A stretch of DNA of 64,000 nucleotides, taken from the NCBI GenBank assembly GCA_021234155.1, contig JAJEKV010000176.1, positions 851,737-915,736 of the forward strand. The letters run 5' to 3'. The notes below the pieces were generated by a model that ran no database searches, was not told the origin of the DNA, and saw only the letters and a list, made by a program, of their open reading frames with translations. Below are positions 11,301 to 23,206 of the stretch, in pieces. How positions within the stretch are numbered: the first letter of the stretch is position 1; each line of letters starts with the position of its first letter. Origin of the DNA: Isoetes taiwanensis. Its lineage: Eukaryota > Streptophyta > Lycopodiopsida > Isoetales > Isoetaceae. Position numbers and translations under genes: made by a program.

Positions 11301-12600
11301 CTTGACTTGTCAGGGTTACTTATATGCTCATATATCTCCACAGATAATTTCTCGATTTAGATCGAGCTCACATATATTGCATATTGAGACAGGGAGGTGA
11401 TATTGTTTTCCTTTTGAAAATATTCGCGAGTGGTATCATGTATGATGTAATAATTTATGTGCATTGTTCTCTATGAACCAAAGGTATTAGGATATTACAT
11501 TAAAGAGAAAAATATGCATAGAAAGCGTTTACTTAAGCCATTTTAACATTGATGTATTGTGTTGCTGCTACATGACCCTCGAGGTCCAAAGGGACATGAC
11601 TTTTTAATTGATTTATTGGGTTGCCCCTAGGGGGGGAAACCCTTGTTTATGTGGGTTTCTGGCATATTCTAAGTATATGCTCGAATATGCTTAGAATATG
11701 CTAGAAACTGCTCAAAACTTGCTGTTACCTGTAAATTGGCGGTCGTCATTGTTGCTGGCGGCAGCTGTGCAAATCGGGCTAACCGGCACCACCATGGTGC
11801 AAATCTTTTTGGGTTGCCTGTTTTAGAGCCTTTTTTGGTCGTATGCTGCCGTTTCTGCTACTTTTCCTTCGATCATAACAAACGAGACTCTAAATTGTAT
11901 TTGTGAGGAAATGCTTATGTTTTCGTGTTAGCAGGTCTCGCCATCACACTGGATCCAGTTCAAGGCCTCAGAATATGTGTTGCAAGTTCCTATTTACAAA
12001 TTGGTTGCATTGAACCACTTGTAAATATGCTTTGATGTGCTTTTGGTCTCTAAAAAATTTGCAACGGATGGAGAAGTTATCTGCCTTTGGATGGAGCTCA
12101 ATTTGGAAATGCACCATGGTTTGCTTTCTCCCTCATGCTGCGTTATTTTCTAAATATATAGTGCATGGAACTAACATCATGTGTAAATATGGAATTCTGG
12201 GTTCCTGTTTAGGAGGTAAATTAATTCATTGAGGTAGGACGAGGATGACCTAGGCCATAAGGATGAGTGAATTGTATCATAGAAGTCCCTTTCGCCTTAG
12301 ATTTGTAGGAATCTGCAGCAAATCATCACAATGGCATCATCATTGATTAAATCTGCAACAAGTCTTGTACTGTTTTACCTGGTCAATGCTTGTGCCAAAA
12401 GATCCAACAGGTATAATGTAGCGTTGAAGCATCACAAATCACATGGGTACATGCCATGCCTTGACATATTATGCTTTTCCACCTTATAAATGGTTATATA
12501 AGAGAATTTCATTCATGATTCTAGGTGTCAAGGAAACATGAATAAATCAATTCATTTCATTTAATTTCATTCTGTTCTGGATTAGGTGCATACTATTTAC
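11301..12600. other. intergenic, no gene recognised
   Basis: Contains short CG-richer patches (11740-11830) and repeated ATATGC motifs at 11650-11710. The only frame above 60 codons (12032-12232) has no recognisable domain. Confidence 0.4.
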
Positions 12601-12604
12601 GCAG

Positions 12605-14114
12605 CAGCTTGTCCTCTTTGCTCCTCAAGCAGTTTCAGTACATCTGCATTTAGAAACCCTTCGGCCGACACTGTCTTCTAAGCAGGTCAGCTGTCTTCAA
12701 ACCAAAATGTTAAATGTTTGCTAACAAGTTAACAAACTCTTGTTTCTCTGACCTTCATTCGCCGTCAGTAGCGGTCAACATCTAGCGCCATCTTTGAAAA
12801 AGAGACCGGTAACTATGAACCAAATAATTTTAGATGCTGATTTTTGCATATTTGTTGCTTGATATAAACACGAGAAAAGTAAGGGTTGCATCAATTGTAG
12901 ATGCATCAACTATTGGGCCTGTGATGTTGAGAGTATCAGACTTGTTTAAGCAGGTTTATTCTTCATTATTATATGCCTTGTACTGCAGGCTGCCATGATA
13001 AATGAAAACATAGAGAAAGACCCCTTTGCAATGTGGGACTTAGAAACTGATGTGAGGTATGCCTTGTACTATGTTTGAATATGTATAATCTATGTAGCTT
13101 TGAAATTTGAATAATGATGAGGTTTTTATAGGATAATATCTACGATCTGTTTGACTCGAGAGATTGTTGGAAGCAAAGATGTCTGTATTGCCCTCCGTTG
13201 GCCGTCTTTGCCATGATGTGGTACAATTTTTTTTCTTATAAAGAACCGGAATCTACTCTCATCTTTTTGGAGTCTAATAATCTCAGACAAAGGGTCTTTG
13301 CATTTATCGAACCTTATTCTTTCTTTCTTCTATTAGGTTGCATTGGATCAGAAAACATTAGTATCATCGGTTAATTATAAATAATAGATGATGTCAACTA
13401 TGAAGAGTGTGCTATCTTTATTAACATTTTCGGTTAAAAATTTCTTGCGGTGCTAGCATATTCTAAAAGTCGAGAACAAAATGAATTCAGTCAGAATGTG
13501 ACAATCTTGGTGAAGATGAGGGCATGATGATCAAAGATGAAAAAGCAGTTCACTTGGCATACAAGTATCGGATCTGGGACGTGTATTTGCATTTAGAGAG
13601 TGTGTACTCATCTCTATTTCCTATTTCTTTACATTTCTGGGAACCAAAGGTGGCGAATGAAGAAATATCACATGCAAAATATCTATGATCTATCTCACTT
13701 TCCATACATGCATGCTAAAACTTATTAGATCTTCTTACTAAGTTGTATGTTAACTTTTAGCTTTGCATTGTTGCATTAAATATATCAAACCTGAAATGAA
13801 CATAGTTTTGATTCAAATCACGAGAAGATGTGCGTGATCACGTGTTGGATGCTTGAACCAGAATACCAAGCTGTTGTAGGCTGGATCACACGCATTTTGA
13901 CCTTGCTCGTGCAAAAGAAACGACAAAATGTCTCGATTGGCTTGTGCTTCATTTGGGTGACCTCATTACTTTAGCATATTACATTAGTAGAATTTTATTG
14001 GGAACATGCACCCGCATTCTTTTATTAAGAAACTTCTACTCAGGTTGCAACCAGGGTACCATGGAGAGTTTCAGACCAATTGGAGTGACACTTTTGGATA
14101 CAATACTTGAAAAG
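12605..14114 (+). pseudogene. exon remnants resembling HEATR5/SWEETIE-type HEAT-repeat protein
   Basis: HEATR5/SWEETIE proteins are very large HEAT-repeat proteins linked to trafficking and, in plants, carbohydrate balance. Several exon-like pieces follow the family order. Piece 12605-12685 (27 codons, reading LVLFAPQAVSVH..LRPTLSSKQ) ends at a GT donor. Piece 12751-12807 resembles AVSTLRHLIEKD but carries two stops. Piece 12989-13056 reads ENIEKDPFAMWDLETDV between AG and GT. Piece about 13890-13990 reads HFDLARA..CLDWLVLHLGDLITLAY. Piece about 14050-14114 reads ESFRPIGVTLLDTILEK before a GT donor. The in-frame stops and missing segments make it a pseudogene or relic. The family call comes from memory of conserved blocks and needs an alignment. 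Confidence 0.5.
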
Positions 14115-14906
14115 GTGCGCTCTTCCTCCGCTATTTAGTTTTCGTCGTCGGTATGTCGAAGTAAGCATATTTATTGTGCAATGCTACATCATTATGGTCA
14201 ACATCTTTTGTGTTAGGATATGATTTGACATGCATAAATCCGCCTAGTATAGGTCAAGTGTGAGGGGCAACAATTGCATGTTGCTGAAAAATGTTAATGC
14301 TCAACACGGGAATGTAGTCATAAAATTTCAGCTACCTTGCTAAGCATCGGCTTTTTCTCGTAAAAGTCGGGAAATTCTCGTATTTCATAAAGCGGTGACT
14401 TGAAGCCAACAATTAAGACTATGAGCATCTGTGCCGAATCAAAGAGATGTCACATCTTTTGTAAAAGATATTCTATAAGTCCATAGAAAATTTATGAAGC
14501 ACGAGAGCAATAACTTAGGAGCAGGCACTTTCGTTGGAAAGTATATGGAGGGTCGGTGGCCTGCTGGCAGAGTGCTTATCTTGGAAGCAAGAGTTCGAGG
14601 CGGTTTATAGGGACATGGCATCTTAGAAGAGGCAAGATTTCATAGGGAACAGGACATATTAAAAATCAAGCATTATACAGGCTTAACCTCCTACATTGCT
14701 ATCACACTCACCCCGGTTTTTGGTCCACTGTTGAAAACATCAGTTTTGGTAGGTCTACATGTCCTGTTTTCAAAGAATCCTACATGTGGATTTGTGGAGG
14801 TATGGTTTTGTTCGATAATGGTGTTCTTTTTTCAGTGGACTAAAACATCCACTGTTGTTTTGTAGTTTCTTCTATTGTGACATGTCATTTTATAATACAA
14901 TCCACT
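14115..14906. other. intergenic, no gene recognised
   Basis: No continuation of the HEAT-repeat remnant was found. The short frame at 14439-14621 (minus) has no recognisable domain. Confidence 0.4.
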
Positions 14907-15400
14907 GTAGGAAAGAATACTTGAATTTCTACATGTCTAATAATTCTATTGTCACATGTCTTTATAGATGTAGGAAAGAATATTTGATTCTCTACATGTC
15001 CTATACTTCCATTCACATGTCTTTATAGTAGTAGGGACCAGTACTTTATTTGCTAAGGCATTGTAGGAAAGAATACATGAATTATGACATGTGTAATACT
15101 TCTATTGTCACATGTCTTTATAGAAGTAGGAAAGAATACTTGATTCTCTACATGTCATATGCTTCCATGTCACATGTCTTTATAGTAATAGGACAGAGTA
15201 CTTTTTTGCTAAGGCATTGTAGGAAAGAATACATGAATTACGACATGTGTAATACTTCTATTGTCACATGTCTTTATAGAAGTAGGAAAGAATACTTGAT
15301 TCTCTACATGTCCTATCCTTCCATATCACGGGTCTTTATAGTGGTAGGGACAGTACTTGATTTGCTACATGTGATGCACGTGCACGATCACATGTCCTTA
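14907..15400 (+). repeat. tandem array of about 64-bp units, roughly 8 copies
   Basis: Each unit contains GTAGGAAAGAATACTTGA, then TACATGT and CACATGTCTTTATAG. Two variants alternate (GAATTATGACATG versus GATTCTCTACATG), giving a higher-order period. Copies decay towards the right end. Confidence 0.75.
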
Positions 15401-15491
15401 TACTAGTATTCCATGTAAGACAAGTTACTTCAACTACTTCAATTACTTAACACCTATTTTTGCATATCAAAACCATCAAGAATTTGATTTG

Positions 15492-15634
<143 letters not shown>

Positions 15635-15690
15635 CTTTTTTATGCCTCAAATCCATTTTTTGAGCATATGCATATGATCTCAGGTCCCAA

Positions 15691-18600
15691 TCAGCTCAAA
15701 CATGCCAAGGTGGCTCAAACATGCCACCAAGGTGGCTCAAACATACACAAGGTGGCTCAAACATGCCACAAAGGTGGCTCCAACATGCCACGCTGGGCTC
15801 TAACGTGCCATGCGGGGCTCCAATATGCCAGCGTGGGCAAACATGCCACGTGGGCTCCACCATGCCACCTAGGCTCCAACATGCCAAGGTGGCTCACAAC
15901 ATGTCACCTAGGCTTAAATATGCCAAGTTGGCTCAAACATGCCACCAGGCTCCAAAGATGCCAAGTAGCTCTAACATGCCACCTAGGCTCCAAACATGCC
16001 AAAGTGGCTCAAACATGCCACCTAGGCTCCAACATGCCAAGGTGGCTCAAACATGCCACCTAGGCTCCAACATGACAAGGTGGCTCAAACATGCCACATG
16101 GGCTTCAACATGCCACCTAGGCTCCAACATGCCACATGAGCTTCAACATGCCACCTAGGCTCCAACATGCCAAGGTGGCTCAAACATGCTGCGTGGGCTC
16201 CAACATGCCAAGGTGGCTCTAACATGCCACCTAGGCTCAAACATGCCAAGGTGGCTCCAACATGCCACTTAGGCTCCAACATGCAAAATGGCTCAAACAT
16301 GTGCCACCTAGGCTCCAACGTGCTCAAACATGCCACGCAGGGCTCCAAAGATGCCACCTATGCTCCAACTTGCCAAGGTGGCTCAAATATGCCGCGTGGG
16401 CTCCAACATGCCCCCTAGGCTCCAACATTCCTAGGTGGCTCAAACATGCCACATAGGCTCAAACATGCCATGAAGGCTCACTTAGGCTCCAACATGCCAA
16501 GGTGGCTCCAACATGCCACCTAGGCTCAAACGTGCCAAGGTGGCTCAAACATGCCACCTAGGCTCCAACATGCCACCTAGGCTCAAACATGCCACGTGGC
16601 TCAAACATGCCAATGTGGGCTCAAACCTGCCACCTAGGCTCCAACATGCCACCTATGCTCCAACATGCCAATGTGGCTCAAACATGCCACGTGGGCTCCA
16701 TGCTCCAACTTGCCAAGGTGGCTCAAATATGCCACGTGGGCTCCAACATGCCAAGGTGGCTCAACCATGCCACGCAGGCTCCAACATGCCACCTAGGCTC
16801 TAACATGCCAAGGTGGCTCAAACATGCCACGTGGTCTCCAACATGCCACCTAGGCTCCAACATGCCAAGGTGGCTCCAACATGCCAAGGTGGCTCAAACA
16901 TGCCACCTAGGCTCCAACGTGCTCAAACATGCCAAGGTGGCTCAAACATGCCACGTGGTCTATGCCACCTAGGCTCCAACATGCCATGTGGGCTCCAACA
17001 TGCCAAGGTGGCTCAAACATGCCACCTAGGCTCAAACATGCCAAGTCTAACATGCCACCTAGGCTCAAACATGCCAAGGTGGCTCAAACATGCCACGTGG
17101 GCTCTAACATGCCACCTAGGCTCCAACATGCCAAGGTGGCTCAAACATGCCACCTAGGCTCCAACATGACAAGGTGGTTCAAACATGCCACATGGGCTTC
17201 AACATGCCACCTAGGCTCCAACATGCCAAGGTGGCTCAAACATGCCACGTGGGCTCCAACATGCCAAGGTGGCTCAAACATGCCACCTAGGCTCCAACAT
17301 GACAAGGTGGCTCAAACGTGCCACATGGGCTTCAACATGCCACCTAGGCTCCAACATGCCAAGGTGGCTCAAACATGCCACATGGGCTCCAACATGCCAC
17401 CTAGGCTCCAACATGCCACATGGGCTCCAACATGCCAAGGTGGCTCTAACATGCCACCTAGGCTCAAATATGCCAAGGTGGCCCCAACATGCTGGCCACC
17501 TAGGCTCCAACGTGACAAAATGGCTCAAACATGCCACCTAGGCTCCAACGTGCTCAAACATGTCCGCGGGGCTCTCGAACATGCCACCTATGCTCCAACC
17601 AAGGTGGCTCAAATATGCCACGTGGGCTCCCAACATGCCACCTAGGCTCCAACATGCCAAGGTGGCTCAAACATGCCACTTTGGCTCAAACATGCCATGC
17701 AGGCTCACTTAGGCTGCTCCAACATGCCACCTAGGCTCAAACATGCCAAGGTGGCTCAAACATGCCATCTAGGCTCCAACATGCCACCTAGGCTCAAACA
17801 TGCCGTGGCTCAAACATGCCAAGGTGGGCTCAAACATGCCACCTAGGCTCCAACATGCCACCTAGGCTCAAACATGCCAAGGTGGTTCAAATATGCCACC
17901 TAGGCTCCAACATGCCACCTAGGCTCAAACATGCCAAGGTGGCTAACATGCCACCTAGGCTCAAACATGCCAAGGTGGCTCAAATATGCCACGTGGGCTC
18001 CAACATGCCACCTAGGCTCCAACATGCCAAGGTGGCTCAAACATGCCACCTAGGCTCCAACATGACAAGGTGGCTCAAACATGCCACCTGGGCTTCAACA
18101 TGCCACCTAGGCTCAAACATGCCAAGGTGGCTCAAACATGCCACGTGGTCTCCAACATGCCACCTAGGCTCCAACATGCCAAGGTGGCTCTAACATGCCA
18201 CCTAGGCTCAAACATGCCAAGGTTGCTCCAACATGCCACTTAGGCTCCAACATGACAAGGTGGCTCAAACATGCCACCTGGGCTTCAACATGCCACCTAG
18301 GCTCCAAAGATGCCAAGGTGGCTCAAACATGCTCTGCGTGGGCTCCAACATGCCACCTAGGCTCCAACATTCCTAGGTGGCTCAAACATGCCACCTAGGC
18401 TCAAACACGTCATGCAGGCTCACTTAGGCTCCAACATGCCAAGGTGGTTCAGCCACGCGGGCTCCAACGTGCCTTCTAGGCTCCAACATGCCAAGGTGGC
18501 TCGAACATGCCAAGGTGGCTCAAACATGCCACCTAAGCTCAAAAATGCTAAGGTTGCTCCAACATGCCACCTAGGCTCCAACATGCTCAAACATGCCACG

Positions 18601-21600
18601 CGGGCTCTAACATGCCACCTATGCTCCAACTTGCCAAGGTGGCTCAAATATGCCACGTGGGCTCCAACATGCCAAGGTGGCTCAAGCATGCCACGCAGCT
18701 CCAAAGATGCCACCTAGGCTCTAACATGCCAAGGTGGCTCCCAAATGCCAAGGTGGCTCAAACATGCCACCTAGGCTCCAACATGCCACCTAGGCTCAAA
18801 CATGCCAAGGTGGCTCTAACATGCCACCTAGGCTCAAACATGCCAAGGTGGCTCAAACATGCCACGTGGGCTCTAACATGCCACCTAGGCTCCAACATGC
18901 CAAGGTGGCTCAAACATGCCACCAGGGCTCCAACATGACAAGGTGGTTCAAACATGCCACATGGGCTTCAACATGCCACCTAGGCTCCAACATGCCAAGG
19001 TGGCTCAAACATGCCACGTGGGCTCCAACATGCCAAGGTGGCTCAAACATGCCACCTAGGCTCCAACATGACAAGGTGGCTCAAACATGCCACATTGGCT
19101 CAAACATGCCACATGGGCTCCAACATGCCACCTAGGCTCCAACATGCCACCTAGGCTCCAACATGCCACATTGGCTCCAACATGCCAAGGTGGCTCTAAC
19201 ATGCCACCTAGGCTCAAACATACCAAGGTGGCTCCAACATCCGGGCCACCTAGGGCTCCAACGTGACAAAATGGCTCAAACATGCCACCTAGGCTCCAAC
19301 GTGCTCAAACATGTCTTGGGCTCCAACATGCCACCTATGCTCCAACCAAGGTGGCTCAAATATGCCACGTGGGCTCCCAACATGCCACCTAGGCTCCAAC
19401 ATGCCAAGGTGGCTCAAACATGCCATCTTGGCTTCAACATGCCACCTAGGCTCAAACATGCCAGGTGGCTCAAACATGCCAAGGTGGGCTCAAACATGCC
19501 ACCTAGGCTCCAACATGCCAAGGTGGCTCCAACATGCCACCTAGGCTCAAACATGCCAATGGTTCAAATATGCCACCTAGGCTCCAACATGCCACCTAGG
19601 CTCAAACATGCCAAGGTGGCTCTAACATGCCACCTAGGCTCAAACATGCCAAGGTGGCTCAAATATGCCACGTGGGCTCCAACATGCCACCTAGGCTCCA
19701 ACATGCCAAGGTGGCTCAAACATGCCACTTAGGCTCCAACATGACAAGGTGGCTCAAACATGCCACATGGGCTTCAACATGCCACCTAGGCTCCAGCATG
19801 CCAAGGTGGCTCAAACATGCCACGTGGGCTCCAACATGCCACCTAGGCTCCAGCATGCCAAGGTGGCTCTAACATGCCACCTAGGCTCAAACATGCCAAG
19901 GTTGCTCCAACATGCCACCTAGGCTCAATCATGACAAAATGGCTCAAACATGCCACCTAGGCTCCAACGTGCTCAAACATGCCGCGGGCTCCAACATGCC
20001 ACCTATGCTCCAACTTGCCAAGGTGGCTCAAATATGCCACGTGGGCTCCAACATGCCACCTAGGCTCAAACATTCCTAGGTGGCTCAAACATGCCACCTA
20101 AGCTCAAACATGCCATGCAGGCTCACTTAGGCTCCAACATGCCAAGGTGGCTCCAACATGCCACCTAGGCTCAAACATGCCACCTAGGCTCAAACATGCC
20201 AAGGTGGCTCCAACATGCCACCCTAGGCTCCAACATGCCAAGGTGGCTCAAACATGCCACCTAGGCTCCAACATGACAAGGTGGCTCAAACATGCCACAT
20301 GGGCTTCAACATGCCACCTGGGCTCCAAAGATGCCAAGGGTGGCTCAAACATGCCTGCGTGGTCTCCAACATGCCACCTAGGCTCCATCATGCCAAGGTG
20401 GCTCTAACATGCCACCTAGGCTCAAACATGCCAAGGTTGCTCCAACATGCCACTTAGGCTCCAACATGACAAGGTGGCTCAAACATGCCACATGGGCTTC
20501 AACATGCCACCTAGGCTCCAGCATGCCAAGGTGGCTCAAACATGCCACGTGGGCTCCAACATGCCACCTAGGCTCCAACATTCCTAGGTGGCTCAAACAT
20601 GCCACCTAGGCTCAAACACGTCATGCAGGCTCACTTAGGCTCCAACATGCCAAGGTGGTTCAGCCACGCGGGCTCCAACGTGCCTTCTAGGCTCCAACAT
20701 GCCAAGGTGGCTCGAACATGCCAAGGTGGCTCAAACATGCCACCTAGGCTCAAAAATGCTAAGGTTGCTCCAACATGCCACCTAGGCTCCAACATGCTCA
20801 AACATGCCCGCCGGGCTCTAACATGCCACCTATGCTCCAACTTGCCAAGGTGGCTCAAATATGCCACGTTGGCTCCAACATGCCAAGGTGGCTCAAGCAT
20901 GCCACGCAGGCTCCAACATGCCACCTAGGACATGCCAAGGTGGCTCAGACATGCCACGTGGTCTCCAACATGCCTCCTAGGCTCCAAATGCCAAGGTGGC
21001 TCAAACATGCCACCTAGGCTCCAACACGGCTCAAACATGCCAAGGTGGCTCTAACATGCCACCTAGGCTCAAACATGCCAAGGTGGCTCAAACATGCCAC
21101 GTGGGCTCTAACATGCCACCTAGGCTCCAACATGCCAAGGTGGCTCAAACATGCCACCTAGGCTCCAACATGACAAGGTGGTTCAAACATGCCACATGGG
21201 CTTCAACATGCCACCTAGGCTCCAACATGCCAAGGTGGCTCAAACATGCCACGTGGGCTCCAACATGCCAAGGTGGCTCAAACATGCCACCCAGGCTCCA
21301 ACATGACAAGGTGGCTCAAACATGCCACATGGGCTTCAACATGCCACCTAGGCTCCAACATGCCAAGGTGGCTCAAACATGCCACATGGGCTCCAACATG
21401 CCACCTAGGCTCCAACAGGCCACCTAGGCTCCAACATGCCACATGGGCTCCAACATGCCAAGGTGGCTCTAACATGCCACCTAGGCTCAAACATGCCAAG
21501 GTGGCTCCAACATGCTGGCCACCTAGGCTCCAACGTGACAAAATGGCTCAAACATGCCACCTAGGCTCCAACGTGCTCAAACATGTCACGCGGGCTCCAA

Positions 21601-22892
21601 CATGCCACCTATGCTCCAACCAAGGTGGCTCAAATATGCCACGTGGGCTCCCAACATGCCACCTAGGCTCCAACATGCCAAGGTGGCTCAAACATGCCAC
21701 TTGGCTCAAACATGCCATGCAGGCTCACTTAGGCTCCAACATGCCAAGGTGGCTCCAACATGCCACCTAGGCTCAAACATGCCAAGGTGGCTCAAACATG
21801 CCATCTAGGCTTCAACATGCCACCTAGGCTCAAAGATGCCAGGTGGCTCAAACATGCCAAGGTGGGCTCAAACATGCCACCTAGGCTCCAACATGCCAAG
21901 GTGGCTCCAACATGCCACCTAGGCTCAAACATGCCAATGGTTCAAATATGCCACCTAGGCTCCAACATGCCACCTAGGCTCAAACATGCCAAGGTGGCTC
22001 TAACATGCCACCTAGGCTCAAACATGCCAAGGTGGCTCAAATATGCCACGTGGGCTCCAACATGCCACCTAGGCTCCAACATGCCAAGGTGGCTCAAACA
22101 TGCCACTTAGGCTCCAACATGCCAAGGTGGCTCAAACATGCCACATGGGCTTCAACATGCCACCTAGGCTCCAGCATGCCAAGGTGGCTCAAACATGCCA
22201 CGTGGGCTCCAACATGCCACCTAGGGCTCAAAGATGCCAAGGTGGCTCTAACATGCCACCTAGGCTCAAACATGCCAAGGTTGCTCCAACATGCCACCTA
22301 GGCTCAATCATGACAAAATGGCTCAAACATGCCACCTAGGCTCCAACGTGCTCAAACATGCCACGCGGGCTCCAACATGCCACCTATGCTCCAACTTGCC
22401 AAGGTGGCTCAAATATGCCATGTGGGCTCCAACATGCCACCTAGGCTCAAACATTCCTAGGTGGCTCAAACATGCCACCTAAGCTCAAACATGCCATGCA
22501 GGCTCACTTAGGCTCCAACATGCCAAGGTGGCTCCAACATGCCACCTAGGCTCAAACATGCCAAGGTGGCTCAAACATGCCACCTAGGCTCCAACATGCC
22601 ACCTAGGCTCCAACATGCCACCTAGGCTCAAACATGCCAAGGTGGGCTCAAACATGCCACTTAGGCTCCAACATGCCACCTAGGCTCCAACTTGCCAAGG
22701 TGGATCAAACATACCACGTGGACTCCATAATGCCACGTGGGCTCCAACATGCCAAGATGGCTCAAACATGCCACCTAGGCTCAAACATGCCAATGTGGCT
22801 CCAACATGCCACGCAGGCTCCAACATGCCATCTAGGCTCCAACATGCCAAGGTGGCTCAGGCATGCCACCTAGGCTCAAGCATGCCACCTAG
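15691..22892 (+). repeat. 7.2-kb minisatellite of 19-bp units (about 380 copies)
   Basis: Two main unit types are interspersed: CATGCCACCTAGGCTCCAA and CATGCCAAGGTGGCTCAAA. Variant cores are GCCACGTGGGC, GCCACATGGGC and GCCACGCGGGC. Since 19 is not a multiple of 3, three units make 57 nt and return to frame, so long open frames appear with a 19-residue peptide period. They are a by-product of the repeat. Blocks inside the array are themselves duplicated: 18388-18717 matches 20599-20928, and a distinctive CTGGCCACCTAGG block recurs near 17487, 19239 (as CCGGGCCACC) and 21507. The array ends at about 22892. It is flanked on the left by (GA)n and on the right by the inverted repeat at 23207-24836. 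Confidence 0.95.
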
Positions 22893-23206
22893 GCAACCCA
22901 AGTGGTGACATGGCATGCCAAGTAAGCAAGGTCAATTTTTGACGAGGCCAAAAATGAAAAGATGTCCATCTTTGGTCTTTTCATTGGGTGATGTTGGCAA
23001 ATTTTAGGTGACATGGCAAATTTTAGGGATCTTGAAGAACTTAAAGTGCTGACACCCTTCCCCCGGGAGCTCAATTTTCCTATCCGACCGTTGAATCCGT
23101 CATTCAAGTAATCTGCTTCGAGCAGGCTCAAAAAAATCCAAGATCCGTCCAGGAGAACTTATCAAACCACGAAGCGTCCTGCGGGTTGACCGCGTAGAAA
23201 ACCAAG
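22893..23206. other. spacer between minisatellite and inverted repeat
   Basis: About 310 bp without a gene. It has no counterpart on the other side of the palindrome, so the composite is asymmetric here. GGTGACATGGCAAATTTTAGG-like text near 22989-23025 is partly doubled. Confidence 0.5.

Noticed and set aside
15691-22892. CRISPR-like array
   Set aside because: Units are contiguous 19-mers without unique spacers and the context is a plant nuclear genome.
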